Part shown: piece by piece, positions 54,130 through 63,384 of the stretch
Layout of the letters: every line of letters starts with the position of its first letter
Position numbering within the stretch: position 1 is the stretch's first letter
Program-made: the position numbers and the translations under genes
Origin: Pseudomonadota bacterium
Lineage (GTDB): Bacteria > Pseudomonadota > Alphaproteobacteria > Sphingomonadales > Sphingomonadaceae
Length of the DNA: 64,000 nt
Direction of reading: 5' to 3'
NCBI GenBank assembly: GCA_020160755.1
Contig: JAIUPN010000004.1
Location: 1 to 64,000 of the forward strand
Notes under the pieces: generated by a model
The model's database searches: none
Told to the model about the DNA's origin: nothing
The model's input: the letters and a program-made list of their open reading frames with translations, nothing else

Positions 54130-55317
54130 ATGTCGCGCTGGATTGCTGCCGCACTTGTTCTGACAGCCAGTCCGGTGGCCGCCGAAGAGGCCGGTTTCGA
54201 AGCGGCGCTCCGCGACTTTCGTGAACTGCACCGTAGCGAGACAAGCCGCGCCCAGATCGCTGGCAGCAGCTTTTACGTTGTGCGCGATGGGCGAACCGTG
54301 GCGGCCGATCACCTCGGCGAGCAGGACGCCGACGCGCATGTCCCCGTCGATGCCCGGACGATCTATCACTGGGCGTCGATCACCAAGACGATGACGGGGA
54401 TCGCGATCATGCAGTTGCGCGATCGCGGTTTGTTGACGCTCGACGATCCGATCGTTCGCTACGTCCCCGAACTGGCGGCGGTGCATAATCCCTATGGCGA
54501 CACCGGCGCGATCACGCTGCGCCAGCTGATGAGCCACAGCGCAGGGTTTCGCAGCGGGACCTGGCCGTGGCGCGACCATGACTGGCAGCCGTTCGAGCCG
54601 AAGGGCTGGTCGCAGCTTGTGGCGATGCTGCCTTATACGCAGGTCGAGTTCAAACCCGGTAGCCGCTTCGGCTATTCGAACCCCGGTATCGTCTATCTGG
54701 GGCAGGTCATCGAGCGCCTGTCGGGTGAGGATTATGAAGTCTATGTCGACAAGAACATCCTGAAGCCGCTCGGCATGCACGACAGCTATTTCGACCGCAC
54801 CCCGCCGCACCTGCTGCCGCACCGGTCGCACAGCTATTATGTCCGCGATGGCAAGCGGGTCGCGGCACCGTTCGATGTCGATACCGGCGTCACCGTGTCG
54901 AACGGCGGGCTCAATGCCCCGATGCCCGATATGGCAAAATATGTGGCGTTCCTGCTTGGCGAACCGGCACGCCAGTCTGAATATGACCGGGTGCTGAAAC
55001 GGTCGTCGCTTGAGGAAATGTGGGTGCCGCAGATCTCCGCGGGCGACGATTTTACGCAGGGCCGTATGGCCACGACGACGCAAAGCGGGCTGTCCTTTTT
55101 CGTCGACCGCAGCGCCGCGGTGCGTTTTGTCGGCCATAATGGCGACCAGAACGGTTTTCGCGCTTACCTCAGCCTCTGCCCCGATCAGCGCGTCGGCAGT
55201 CTGCTCGCCTTCAATACCGAAACGCGCGGTGTCGAGAACAGCACCGCCAATCGCAGAACCGCGGAATCGCGCATCGCGCTTGCGACCGATCGCCTGTGCG
55301 AGGCGCTGGCGAAATAG
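54130..55317 (+). CDS. Secreted serine hydrolase, beta-lactamase family
   Basis: Exported class C beta-lactamase-like hydrolase of 395 residues with signal peptide ending SPVAAE. The active site SITK (HWASITKTMTG), the Y-S-N triad in GYSNPG and the HNG in VGHNGDQNG are all present. The ATG follows AGGAGGGG. It is a periplasmic esterase, D-peptidase or beta-lactamase-like enzyme. Family members are diverse, so antibiotic resistance should not be assumed. Confidence 0.87.
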   Translation: MSRWIAAALVLTASPVAAEEAGFEAALRDFRELHRSETSRAQIAGSSFYVVRDGRTVAADHLGEQDADAHVPVDARTIYHWASITKTMTGIAIMQLRDRGLLTLDDPIVRYVPELAAVHNPYGDTGAITLRQLMSHSAGFRSGTWPWRDHDWQPFEPKGWSQLVAMLPYTQVEFKPGSRFGYSNPGIVYLGQVIERLSGEDYEVYVDKNILKPLGMHDSYFDRTPPHLLPHRSHSYYVRDGKRVAAPFDVDTGVTVSNGGLNAPMPDMAKYVAFLLGEPARQSEYDRVLKRSSLEEMWVPQISAGDDFTQGRMATTTQSGLSFFVDRSAAVRFVGHNGDQNGFRAYLSLCPDQRVGSLLAFNTETRGVENSTANRRTAESRIALATDRLCEALAK

Positions 55318-55438
55318 CGCTCGTCGAGCGACGCCGTCGTTTATCGATCAGTACATCGCGGCACGGCAATTTCTGCCATACTGACGCAAGGCCGTGACGT
55401 CGCCGATGCGCGCGGCGCTGCGGGCCGGGAGAAGGATC

Positions 55439-56536
55439 ATGAGGCGCCACTGGATGACAGCGGGGGCGACGGTGCTGTTCGCGACGACAGCGACAGCACA
55501 GCCAAATGCCGGAGGCGGAGCGGCGGCGCCTCGCCCGGCGACCCCCGTGCAGGACAATGAACTCGTCGAGACCTGGAACGAGCGGGTGAGCGCAGGCGCC
55601 CCGGTCGGCTCCGCGCCCGAGTTCGACGGGTGGAGCCTGGGCCTCGCGATGCCGCTTGCGCGCTCCGAACATGCGGTTGCCGAGCTGGACGGCAAGATCT
55701 GGGTGCTCGGCGGCTATCCGCCGGGGCGCCTGCCGTCGAACCTCGTCCAGATTTACGATCCGGCCGCGAGCCGCTGGTCGCTCGGACCGCGCCTGCCGCA
55801 GCCGATCCACCACATGATGGTCGCGGCGGTGGGCGGCAAGCTCTACGTGATCGGCGGCGAGATCGACGGCGCGAGCACGGGACGGCCCGAGATTTTCGTG
55901 GCGCATGTCTGGGTTCACGATCCCGCGGCCGGCGGCTGGGTCCAGCGGGCGCCGATGCCGACACCCCGAAGCGGCGGCGGCAAGGCGGTGATCGACGGCA
56001 AGATCTATGTCGCCGGTGGGCGGCCGCCCGGCGGTCATGCTTTCGAGGTCTATGATCCGGCGACCGACACATGGGAAAAGCTTCCCGACATGCCGACCCA
56101 GCGCAATCACCTCGCGATGGTCGCGCTCGATGGAAAGGTCGTCGTTGCCGGCGGCCGCACCGGTCCGGGCGCGATGGCCGAGCGGGTCGATGTGGTCGAA
56201 ATCTACGATCCGGCGACGCGCCGCTGGACCCGCGGCGCATCGCTTCCGGCGCCGCGCGGCGGGATTACAGGCGCGGTTCATGGCGGCTGCATGTTCGTCT
56301 TCGGCGGCGAGGGCGAGTGGGGCCATGTGCTGGGCCTGACGCCCACCGCTTATAGCTATAATCCGCGCGCTGACCGCTGGAGCCGGTTGCCCGACCTTCC
56401 GATCGCCGTGCACGGCCTCAAGGGCAGCGCGGTGATCGGCGGCCGCATCTTCCTCCCCGGCGGCGCGATCACGCTGGGCGGCAACACCGGCACCAACGCG
56501 ATGCAGGTCTACCGCCCGACGATGCGCTGCGAGTAA
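55439..56536 (+). CDS. Secreted kelch-repeat protein
   Basis: Exported beta-propeller of 365 residues with signal peptide ending TATAQ. Kelch repeats are visible as GKIWVLGGY, GKLYVIGGE, GKIYVAGGR, GKVVVAGGR, GCMFVFGGE and RIFLPGGA, each paired with W-x-x-L/G-x-P/L elements. That gives six blades. The ATG at 55439 has a GAGAAGG site. It may bind carbohydrates or proteins in the periplasm, like NanM-type propellers, but has no clear enzymatic motif. It is convergent with acs. Confidence 0.8.
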   Translation: MRRHWMTAGATVLFATTATAQPNAGGGAAAPRPATPVQDNELVETWNERVSAGAPVGSAPEFDGWSLGLAMPLARSEHAVAELDGKIWVLGGYPPGRLPSNLVQIYDPAASRWSLGPRLPQPIHHMMVAAVGGKLYVIGGEIDGASTGRPEIFVAHVWVHDPAAGGWVQRAPMPTPRSGGGKAVIDGKIYVAGGRPPGGHAFEVYDPATDTWEKLPDMPTQRNHLAMVALDGKVVVAGGRTGPGAMAERVDVVEIYDPATRRWTRGASLPAPRGGITGAVHGGCMFVFGGEGEWGHVLGLTPTAYSYNPRADRWSRLPDLPIAVHGLKGSAVIGGRIFLPGGAITLGGNTGTNAMQVYRPTMRCE

Positions 56537-56547
56537 GCGGCGCGGCG

Positions 56548-58515
56548 TTACCGGTTCTTGCGCCCTTCGATCAGCCCGTCGACGAGGCTTGGATCGGCGA
56601 GCGTCGATGTGTCGCCGAGCGATCCGAAATCATTTTCGGCGATCTTGCGCAGGATGCGGCGCATGATCTTGCCCGAACGCGTCTTGGGCAGGCCGGGGGT
56701 CAGGTGGATATGGTCGGGCGTCGCGATCGGGCCGATCTCGGTGCGGACCTGCTGCTTGAGCTGCGCGGCGACGTCGTCGCTCGGCTCGACCCCGGCGTTC
56801 AATGTGACATAGGCATAGATGCCCTGACCCTTGATGTCGTGCGGGAAGCCGACGACCGCGGCCTCGGCGACAAGGTCGTGGAGGACGAGCGCGCTTTCGA
56901 CTTCGGCGGTGCCCATGCGGTGGCCCGACACGTTGATGACATCGTCGACGCGGCCGGTGATGCGCCAATATCCATCGGCGTCGCGGCGGCAGCCATCGCC
57001 GGTGAAATACTTGCCCTTGTAGGTCGAGAAATAGGTCTGGATGAAGCGGTCATGGTCGCCATAGACGGTGCGCGCCTGTCCGGGCCAGCTGTGCGTGATG
57101 CACAGATTGCCCTCGGACGCGCCGCCGGTCTGTTCGTCGACGAGCACCGCACCCTCGGCGTCCACCAGTTGCGGGCGAATGCCGAAGAAGGGCTTGCCCG
57201 CGCTGCCCGGCTGCATCGGATGCGCGCCGGGCAGAGTGGTGATCATGATACCGCCGGTCTCGGTCTGCCACCATGTGTCGATGACGGGAACGCGGCCCTT
57301 GCCGACGATCTGGTGATACCAGCGCCAGGCTTCGGGGTTGATCGGCTCGCCGACGCTGCCGAGCAGCCGGATCGACGACAGGTCGTGGCGCGTCACATAA
57401 TCGTCGCCCTCGCGCATCAGCGCGCGGATCGCGGTCGGTGCGGTGTAGAGGATGTTGACCTTGTGCTTGTCGACGACCTGCCAGAACCGGTCGTGACCGG
57501 GATAATTGGGCACGCCCTCGAACATCAGGGTCGTGGCGCCATTCTGGAGCGGACCATAGACGACATAGGAGTGGCCGGTGACCCAGCCAATGTCGGCGCT
57601 GCACCAGAAAATCTCGCCAGGGCGATAGTCGAAGCCGTACCAGAAGGTGCTGGCGGTCCAGACGCTGTAACCGCCGACGGTGTGGAGGACCCCCTTCGGA
57701 CTGCCTGTCGACCCCGAGGTGTAGAGGATGAAGAGCGGATCTTCGGCGCCCATCGGCTCGCACGGACAGTCGGTGCCGACACCGGCCGACAGGGCGTCGT
57801 ACCAATGGTCGCGGCCTTCCTTCATCGTGACATTCCCGCCGGTGTGCGCGATCACGAGTACCGCCTTCACATCGACGCGCTCCAATGCCTTGTCGACATT
57901 GGCTTTCAGGGGAACGACCTTGCCCCCACGCAACCCTTCGTCGGCGCAGATTACCCAATCGCTGCCGCAATCCTCGATGCGGCCGTGGATCGCCTCGGGC
58001 GAGAAGCCGCCGAACACGACGCTGTGCACCGCGCCGATGCGCGCACAGGCGAGCATCGCGACGGCGCCTTCGGGGATCATCGGCATATAGATGGTGACGC
58101 GGTCGCCCTTCCGGACGCCCATCTTCTTCAGCGTATTGGCAAAGCGGATGACGTCGGCGAGCAGCGCGGCATAGCTGATGTGGCGCGTCTCGCCATCGGG
58201 TGCGTCGGGTTCGAAGATAATCGCGGTGCGGTCGCCATGGCCTGCGGCGACATGGCGGTCGATAGCATTGTGGCAAAGGTTGAGAACGCCATCTTCATAC
58301 CATTTGATGCTCACGGGATCGTAGGACCAGTTGGCGATCTTCGTCGGCGGCGTGATCCAGTCGAGGCGCTTCGCCTGCTCCGCCCAAAACGCGTCGGGAT
58401 CGGCAATGCTCTGTGCATAGAGCCGGTCGTAATCGGCGGGGCTGCAATGCGTGTTCGCGGCGGCGTCGGCGGGGACGGCGACCAAAGGTTCGGAGGGGGG
58501 CAGTTCGGACGACAC
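56548..58515 (-). CDS. acs: Acetyl-CoA synthetase
   Basis: AMP-forming acetyl-CoA synthetase of 655 residues. It has [19 protein letters not shown], the acetate pocket tryptophan region in [12 protein letters not shown], and the C-terminal acetylatable lysine in [15 protein letters not shown]. Full length. It converts acetate to acetyl-CoA in the cytoplasm. It is divergent from the aldehyde dehydrogenase gene; no regulatory repeat stands out in the 97-bp gap. Confidence 0.96.
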   Translation of the reverse strand: MSSELPPSEPLVAVPADAAANTHCSPADYDRLYAQSIADPDAFWAEQAKRLDWITPPTKIANWSYDPVSIKWYEDGVLNLCHNAIDRHVAAGHGDRTAIIFEPDAPDGETRHISYAALLADVIRFANTLKKMGVRKGDRVTIYMPMIPEGAVAMLACARIGAVHSVVFGGFSPEAIHGRIEDCGSDWVICADEGLRGGKVVPLKANVDKALERVDVKAVLVIAHTGGNVTMKEGRDHWYDALSAGVGTDCPCEPMGAEDPLFILYTSGSTGSPKGVLHTVGGYSVWTASTFWYGFDYRPGEIFWCSADIGWVTGHSYVVYGPLQNGATTLMFEGVPNYPGHDRFWQVVDKHKVNILYTAPTAIRALMREGDDYVTRHDLSSIRLLGSVGEPINPEAWRWYHQIVGKGRVPVIDTWWQTETGGIMITTLPGAHPMQPGSAGKPFFGIRPQLVDAEGAVLVDEQTGGASEGNLCITHSWPGQARTVYGDHDRFIQTYFSTYKGKYFTGDGCRRDADGYWRITGRVDDVINVSGHRMGTAEVESALVLHDLVAEAAVVGFPHDIKGQGIYAYVTLNAGVEPSDDVAAQLKQQVRTEIGPIATPDHIHLTPGLPKTRSGKIMRRILRKIAENDFGSLGDTSTLADPSLVDGLIEGRKNR

Positions 58516-58612
58516 GGGCGACTCTCCCTATTGGGTTTGCTTTGTTAGCGCGAAGCGATAACCCGCGAACCACAAGTTGCAAGGCGCTCGCGCGCTTATG
58601 AAGGGACTATAT

Positions 58613-60112
58613 ATGCTTCAACTGGGCCGGGAGGCAGGGGAACTCCTCGACAGGCTGGGGGTCGACCGTGCGCTCTGGACCGATGGATCGATACCGTCGG
58701 TGACGCCGCTGACCGGGGAACAACTTGGCATGGTGCCGATCGCCGATGCCACGGCAATCGACGAGGCGCTGGGCCAGGCGACCGCGGCCTTCCGCGTCTG
58801 GCGCGATGTCCCTGCGCCGCGCCGCGGCGAACTGGTGCGGCTGTGGGGCGAGGAACTGCGCGCTGCGAAGGACGACCTCGCGAAGCTGGTGACAATCGAG
58901 GCGGGCAAGATTCCGTCCGAAGGCGCGGGCGAGGTGCAGGAGATGATCGACATCTGTGACTTCGCGGTCGGGCTTTCCCGGCAACTATATGGCCTGACCA
59001 TCGCGACCGAGCGGCCGGGGCACCGGATGATGGAGGTCTGGCATCCGCTCGGCGTCGTCGGCGTGATCTCGGCGTTCAACTTTCCGGTCGCGGTGTGGGC
59101 GTGGAATGCGGCGATCGCGCTGGTATGCGGCAACGCTGTGGTCTGGAAGCCATCGGAAAAGACGCCGCTCACGGCTCTGGCGACGCAGGCGATTTTTGAT
59201 CGGGCCGCCGCGCGTTTCGGCGACACACCCGCAGGGCTTTCGCAACTGCTGATCGGCGGGCGCGAAGCGGGCGAGGCGCTGGTCGATGACCGGCGCGTCG
59301 CGCTCGTTTCGGCGACCGGTTCGACGCGTATGGGCCGCGCAGTCGCGCCGCGGCTCGCCGGGCGTTTCGCGCGCGCGATCCTCGAACTCGGCGGCAATAA
59401 TGGTGTGATCGTCACGCCGTCGGCCGACCTCGACCTCGCGCTGCGCGGAGTGGCGTTCGGCGCGATGGGAACCGCGGGGCAGCGCTGCACGACGACGCGG
59501 CGGCTGTTCCTCCACGACAGCATCTACGACGGTTTCGTCGCGAAGCTGAAGGCAGCCTATGCGAGCGTCGGGGTCGGCAATCCGCTCGACGGCGAGATCC
59601 TTGTCGGGCCGCTGATCGACCGCGCGGCGTATGAGATGATGCAGGCGGCGCTGAAGGCGGCGTCGGCGGCGGGCGGCGTTGTGCATGGCGGCGCACGTAT
59701 TGGCGACGGGACAAGCTTCTATGTGAAACCCGCGCTCGTCGAGATGCCGGGGCAGATCGGGCCGGTGCTCGAAGAGACGTTCGCGCCGATCCTCTACGTG
59801 ATGCGATATTACGATCTCGATGCGGTGATCGAGCAGCATAACGACGTCGCCGCAGGGCTATCGTCGGCGATCTTCACAACCGACATGCGCGAGGCCGAGC
59901 GCTTTCTTGCTGCGAGCGACTGCGGGATCGCCAATGTCAATCTCGGCACCTCGGGCGCCGAGATCGGTGGTGCGTTCGGCGGCGAGAAGGAAACCGGCGG
60001 CGGGCGTGAAAGTGGCTCGGACAGCTGGAAAGCCTATATGCGCCGCGCGACGAACACGCTGAACTATTCGGATGCGCTCCCACTGGCGCAGGGGGTCAGT
60101 TTCGACATCTAA
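58613..60112 (+). CDS. amaB: Aldehyde dehydrogenase, ALDH7/AmaB type (aminoadipate-semialdehyde dehydrogenase)
   Basis: NAD-dependent aldehyde dehydrogenase of 499 residues. It shows the ALDH7 segment GTAGQRCTTTRRLF with the catalytic cysteine, ELGGNNGVIV with the general base, SAFNFPVAVWAWNAA, and the antiquitin end GGAFGGEKETGGGRESGSD. ALDH7 members oxidise alpha-aminoadipate semialdehyde in lysine catabolism. The ATG at 58613 has AAGGGA 7 nt upstream; an ATG at 58598 is possible. It ends at a bidirectional hairpin. Confidence 0.88.
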   Translation: MLQLGREAGELLDRLGVDRALWTDGSIPSVTPLTGEQLGMVPIADATAIDEALGQATAAFRVWRDVPAPRRGELVRLWGEELRAAKDDLAKLVTIEAGKIPSEGAGEVQEMIDICDFAVGLSRQLYGLTIATERPGHRMMEVWHPLGVVGVISAFNFPVAVWAWNAAIALVCGNAVVWKPSEKTPLTALATQAIFDRAAARFGDTPAGLSQLLIGGREAGEALVDDRRVALVSATGSTRMGRAVAPRLAGRFARAILELGGNNGVIVTPSADLDLALRGVAFGAMGTAGQRCTTTRRLFLHDSIYDGFVAKLKAAYASVGVGNPLDGEILVGPLIDRAAYEMMQAALKAASAAGGVVHGGARIGDGTSFYVKPALVEMPGQIGPVLEETFAPILYVMRYYDLDAVIEQHNDVAAGLSSAIFTTDMREAERFLAASDCGIANVNLGTSGAEIGGAFGGEKETGGGRESGSDSWKAYMRRATNTLNYSDALPLAQGVSFDI

Positions 60113-60136
60113 CTCTCCTCCCGCGGGAGGGGAGAG
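60113..60136. terminator. Bidirectional hairpin between convergent genes
   Basis: CTCTCC-TCCCGCGGGA-GGGGAGAG forms a GC-rich stem with a small asymmetry, centred on the 10-bp palindrome TCCCGCGGGA. It lies between the stops of the ALDH and thiolase-like genes. Confidence 0.65.
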
Positions 60137-60138
60137 GT

Positions 60139-61632
60139 TTAGGCCCGCCAGCCAAAGCCTTCTTCAAGGACAACGACTTCACCCGCCGTCCCGACCGGCT
60201 CTGCTTTTCCGTCGGTCAGGAAGGCCAGCATCGCTTCGTCGCTCACGTCCACATGGGCGAGCGTGCGCTGGCCCGAGGGCGTGCGCGCCACGACCACGCC
60301 CGCCTTCGGCCCACCGTCGCGGCCATAAAATACCGTATAGCTCTCGATCGTTGCCGGCCCCGCATAATCCTCGACCAGATCGGGCACCGGTCCGCGCCGG
60401 GCTTCGGCTTCGGCCTGATAGTCGAAATCCTGCGGAAAACTCGCCGCGGCAATCGGTTTGTTACCCAGCACGATGCAATGATTGTCGGTCGCAAAACCGC
60501 CATTGGCGAACAGGAAGCCGTAGCGGCCTTCGCTACGCAGCCTCTCGACCATCGAGACGATCGCATGGCTCATATAATTGGCGATCGGGCCGCCGCCGAA
60601 GGTCAGCCCGCCGAACACCGTCGCGGGGCGGTCCCACGGCCAGCCGAGGATGCGCCGCGCCATCTTGGGGACGCAGGGGAAGCAGCTGTAAAGCTCCACG
60701 AAATCGAAATCTTCGACGCTCATCGCGTTCAGCTCGAGCGTGCGCGTGATCGACGTTTCCATGCTGACGCTGCCGTCATAGCGGTCGCGGTGAAGGATGC
60801 TCGCGGGCTCCTTTGCGGCAGCGCCCATGCCGATATGGATCAGCCGGTCTTCGGCGATCCCGCGGCGCCATGCCTCGGCCAGGCTCGCGACGATGAAGCC
60901 CGCGCCCTGGTTCACCGACGAGTTGGCGACCATCAGTTTCGAATAGGGGAAGGCGATCGGGCGGTTGCGTTCGTCGATACGCAAGATGTCCTCGGGCGAG
61001 GCGGGCTTGCGGATCCATGCGCCGTCGTTCGCTGCGGCAACCTCCGAAAAGCGCGACCAGATTTCGGCGCTTTCGGATTGTGCGTCGCCGAGGTTCTGGC
61101 CCCACGCCGCGCGCGTCGCATTTTCATAGAGCGGGTAGACGTCGACGGGCGCGGCAAGCCCATGGCTCTGCGCATAGTTGGGCTCGCGCCGCGTAGCGAC
61201 CTTGCGGATCGCGTTGTAGCTCTTGTCCTCGCCGCTCGCGGCTTTGGCGGCGCGGCCCGCGGCGGTGCGGAGGGCCTCGGCGCCGACGATGGCGGCCAGC
61301 CCGACTTCGCCCGCGCCGATGCGGTTCGCCGCCTCGTTGAGCAGGCGGACGGGGGTGTCGCCGTGCGGCGCGGCCGACTGGTAGTTGATCGCGGGCGTGG
61401 CACCGATCGCGGCGGCGAGCGGTTCGCAGAGCTTGCCGAGGCTATGGAAGCTGATCTGGTCGACGATCGCGAGGCTGTCGAGGTCGGCGAGCGGCACGCC
61501 CGCATCCTCCGCCGCGATCTTCAGCGCCGCGACCATCAGTCCGAGCGAATCGAGCCCCTGATCGGGGTCGTCGGGGCGGTCGTTGAGCTGCCCCACCCCG
61601 ATGATGACCGGAATGCGCTCGGGATCGGTCAT
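60139..61632 (-). CDS. Thiolase-like acetyl-CoA acetyltransferase family protein without the canonical cysteines
   Basis: Thiolase-superfamily protein of 497 residues. The fold is shown by PVIIGVGQLNDRP, VGLAAIVGAEALR, the histidine-containing GGPIANYMSHAIVSMVERL and NGGFATDNHCIVLG. The nucleophile cysteine is missing (the region reads INYQSAAPHGDTPVRLLNEA) and the C-terminal CxG is replaced (FANGGFA). A true beta-ketothiolase reaction is doubtful. The ATG at 61632 has AAGGGA upstream. It follows the enoyl-CoA hydratase on the same strand, in one acyl-CoA operon. Confidence 0.8.
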   Translation of the reverse strand: MTDPERIPVIIGVGQLNDRPDDPDQGLDSLGLMVAALKIAAEDAGVPLADLDSLAIVDQISFHSLGKLCEPLAAAIGATPAINYQSAAPHGDTPVRLLNEAANRIGAGEVGLAAIVGAEALRTAAGRAAKAASGEDKSYNAIRKVATRREPNYAQSHGLAAPVDVYPLYENATRAAWGQNLGDAQSESAEIWSRFSEVAAANDGAWIRKPASPEDILRIDERNRPIAFPYSKLMVANSSVNQGAGFIVASLAEAWRRGIAEDRLIHIGMGAAAKEPASILHRDRYDGSVSMETSITRTLELNAMSVEDFDFVELYSCFPCVPKMARRILGWPWDRPATVFGGLTFGGGPIANYMSHAIVSMVERLRSEGRYGFLFANGGFATDNHCIVLGNKPIAAASFPQDFDYQAEAEARRGPVPDLVEDYAGPATIESYTVFYGRDGGPKAGVVVARTPSGQRTLAHVDVSDEAMLAFLTDGKAEPVGTAGEVVVLEEGFGWRA

Positions 61633-61651
61633 TCTTGTCCCTTGGGTCATT

Positions 61652-62446
61652 TCAGCGCGCCTTCCACACCGGCTTGCGCTTTTCGGCAAAGGCGCGCGGG
61701 CCTTCGCGCGCGTCCTCGCTGCGCATCAGCACGCCGCGTTCGCGCGTGTTGTGCTCCCAATAAGGCGCGTCGGCGGCGATGCGGCCGTCGGCGATGCCAA
61801 GCGCGACGCGCTTCGACGCCTGCACCGACAGCGGCGCATTGGCGGCGATCTTTTCGGCGAGCGCGAGCGCGGTGGGGAGCAGCTCGGCGAGCGGGACGAC
61901 ATGGTTGACCAGCCCGAACTCGGCGGCGCGTGCGGCGGGGATCGGATCGCCCGTCAGCATATATTCCATCGCGAGCTTCTTCGGCAGTTGCTGGGCGAGG
62001 CGGAACGCGCCGCCCGCCGCGGCGAACAGCCCGACCTTGACTTCGGGCAGGCCGAATTGCGCGTGATCGGCCGCGATGATGATGTCGCTCATCAGCGCAA
62101 TCTCGCAGCCGCCGCCAAAGGCGAAGCCGTTGACCGCCGCGATGACCGGTTTCGAGATCGGATGCGAGACCATGCCGGCGAAACCCCACGCCTGCTGCGC
62201 CGGATCGTCGGGCTGGAGGCTTTCGCCGCGCGACAGGGCGACGAGGTCGGCGCCGGCGCAGAAGCTTTTGTCGCCTGCGCCGGTGATCACGACGGCGCGG
62301 ATTTCGGAGTCGTTTTCGGCCTCTTCGAGTGCGGTGCCGATGCCAATATGGACCGCGGCGTTGACCGCGTTGCGCGCCTCCGGCCGGTTGATCGTCACGA
62401 TCAGCACATGGCCGCGGCGTTCGGTGAGGATGGTGGTGTCGGTCAT
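61652..62446 (-). CDS. Enoyl-CoA hydratase/isomerase (crotonase family)
   Basis: Crotonase-fold protein of 264 residues. The oxyanion segment is KSFCAGADLVALSRG and the second is AAVNGFAFGGGCEIALMSD. One glutamate (FGLPEVKVGLF) is in place; the other catalytic position should be confirmed by alignment. It hydrates or isomerises an enoyl-CoA and probably works with the thiolase-like protein. The palindrome at 62484-62499, 38 bp upstream, indicates LiuR/FadR-like control. Confidence 0.9.
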   Translation of the reverse strand: MTDTTILTERRGHVLIVTINRPEARNAVNAAVHIGIGTALEEAENDSEIRAVVITGAGDKSFCAGADLVALSRGESLQPDDPAQQAWGFAGMVSHPISKPVIAAVNGFAFGGGCEIALMSDIIIAADHAQFGLPEVKVGLFAAAGGAFRLAQQLPKKLAMEYMLTGDPIPAARAAEFGLVNHVVPLAELLPTALALAEKIAANAPLSVQASKRVALGIADGRIAADAPYWEHNTRERGVLMRSEDAREGPRAFAEKRKPVWKAR

Positions 62447-62483
62447 CGCGAATCTCTCCCTTTCGGGGGAGTATCGCGATGAC

Positions 62484-62499
62484 TTGACGTTTACGTCAA
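62484..62499. promoter_or_regulatory. LiuR/FadR-like operator upstream of the enoyl-CoA hydratase
   Basis: TTGACGTTTACGTCAA has perfect 7-bp arms around TT. It is one base from the site at 46109-46124. The form agrees with operators of LiuR (MerR family) or related acyl-CoA-sensing regulators. Confidence 0.65.
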
Positions 62500-62522
62500 C
62501 TGCTAAGAACGCGAGGGTGACG

Positions 62523-63173
62523 TCAGATCGACTGGCCGGTCTTCGCCCAGTCGGCGAGGAAGCCTTCGATGCCCTTTTCGGTCAGGACATGCTTGAACAG
62601 CCCCTTGATCACCGACGGCGGTGCGGTCATCACGTCGGCGCCGATCTTTGCCGCTTCGAGTACATGGATGCCATGGCGCACGCTCGCGACGAGGATCTCG
62701 GTTTCATAGGCATAATTGTCGTAAATCAGGCGGATGTCGGCGATCAGCTGCATACCGTCGAAGCCATTGTCGTCGTGGCGGCCGACGAAAGGCGAGACGA
62801 AGGTCGCGCCGGCCTTCGCCGCGAGCAGCGCCTGCGTCGCAGAGAAGCAGAGCGTGACATTGACCATCGTGCCGTCGCTGGTCAGCGCCTTGCAGGTCTT
62901 GAGGCCGTCGATCGTCAGCGGCACCTTGATGCAGACATTGTCGGCGATCTTGCGGAGGATTTCGGCCTCTTTCATCATCGTCTCATGGTCGAGCGCGACG
63001 ACTTCGGCCGAAACCGGGCCGGTGGTCAGCGCGCAGATTTCGCGGGTCACTTCCTTGAAGTCGCGACCCGACTTGGCGATCAGCGACGGGTTAGTGGTGA
63101 CGCCGTCGAGCAGGCCCGTCGCGGCGAGTTCCTGAATGTCGGCGATTTCGGCGGTGTCGGCGAAGAATTTCAT
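62523..63173 (-). CDS. fsa: Short transaldolase / fructose-6-phosphate aldolase
   Basis: Class I aldolase of 216 residues in the short transaldolase group (TalC/FSA). The N-terminal [16 protein letters not shown] and [14 protein letters not shown] are family markers. The Schiff-base lysine is in CIKVPLT and [26 protein letters not shown] follows. It transfers dihydroxyacetone units or cleaves fructose 6-phosphate; the sequence alone does not decide. It stands alone between the enoyl-CoA hydratase and radA. Confidence 0.92.
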   Translation of the reverse strand: MKFFADTAEIADIQELAATGLLDGVTTNPSLIAKSGRDFKEVTREICALTTGPVSAEVVALDHETMMKEAEILRKIADNVCIKVPLTIDGLKTCKALTSDGTMVNVTLCFSATQALLAAKAGATFVSPFVGRHDDNGFDGMQLIADIRLIYDNYAYETEILVASVRHGIHVLEAAKIGADVMTAPPSVIKGLFKHVLTEKGIEGFLADWAKTGQSI

Positions 63174-63263
63174 GGCGCGGGGCTTTCCTGTGGGAAGGTG
63201 ATTCGGGTTTGACGACGCCCTAGAACAATGGCGGGGAAAACTGAACCATGCTCACCCCCTTTC

Positions 63264-63334
63264 GTCACGGCGGACTTGATCCGGGGGCCACAACGACCGG
63301 GCTGCGATGGATGCCGGATCAGGTCCGGCATGAC
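63264..63334. repeat. Imperfect inverted repeat, dispersed intergenic element
   Basis: CGGACTTGATCCGG (63271-63284) pairs with CCGGATCAGGTCCG (63314-63327) with one mismatch, and the outer GTCA...TGAC arms extend it. The wording resembles dispersed intergenic repeats common in alphaproteobacterial genomes. It lies between fsa and radA. Confidence 0.7.
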
Positions 63335-63384
63335 GAACAAGGAAAGCGCTGGCGTTCCGCCTTTGTTCCGATTATGCGAGCCTC

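Noticed and set aside
54130..55317. Antibiotic resistance beta-lactamase
   Set aside because: The SxxK fold is shared with esterases and D-peptidases, and nothing in the sequence or context indicates antibiotic hydrolysis.
56704..58548. 614-codon open frame antisense to acs
   Set aside because: acs is unmistakable and the opposite frame has only shadow composition.
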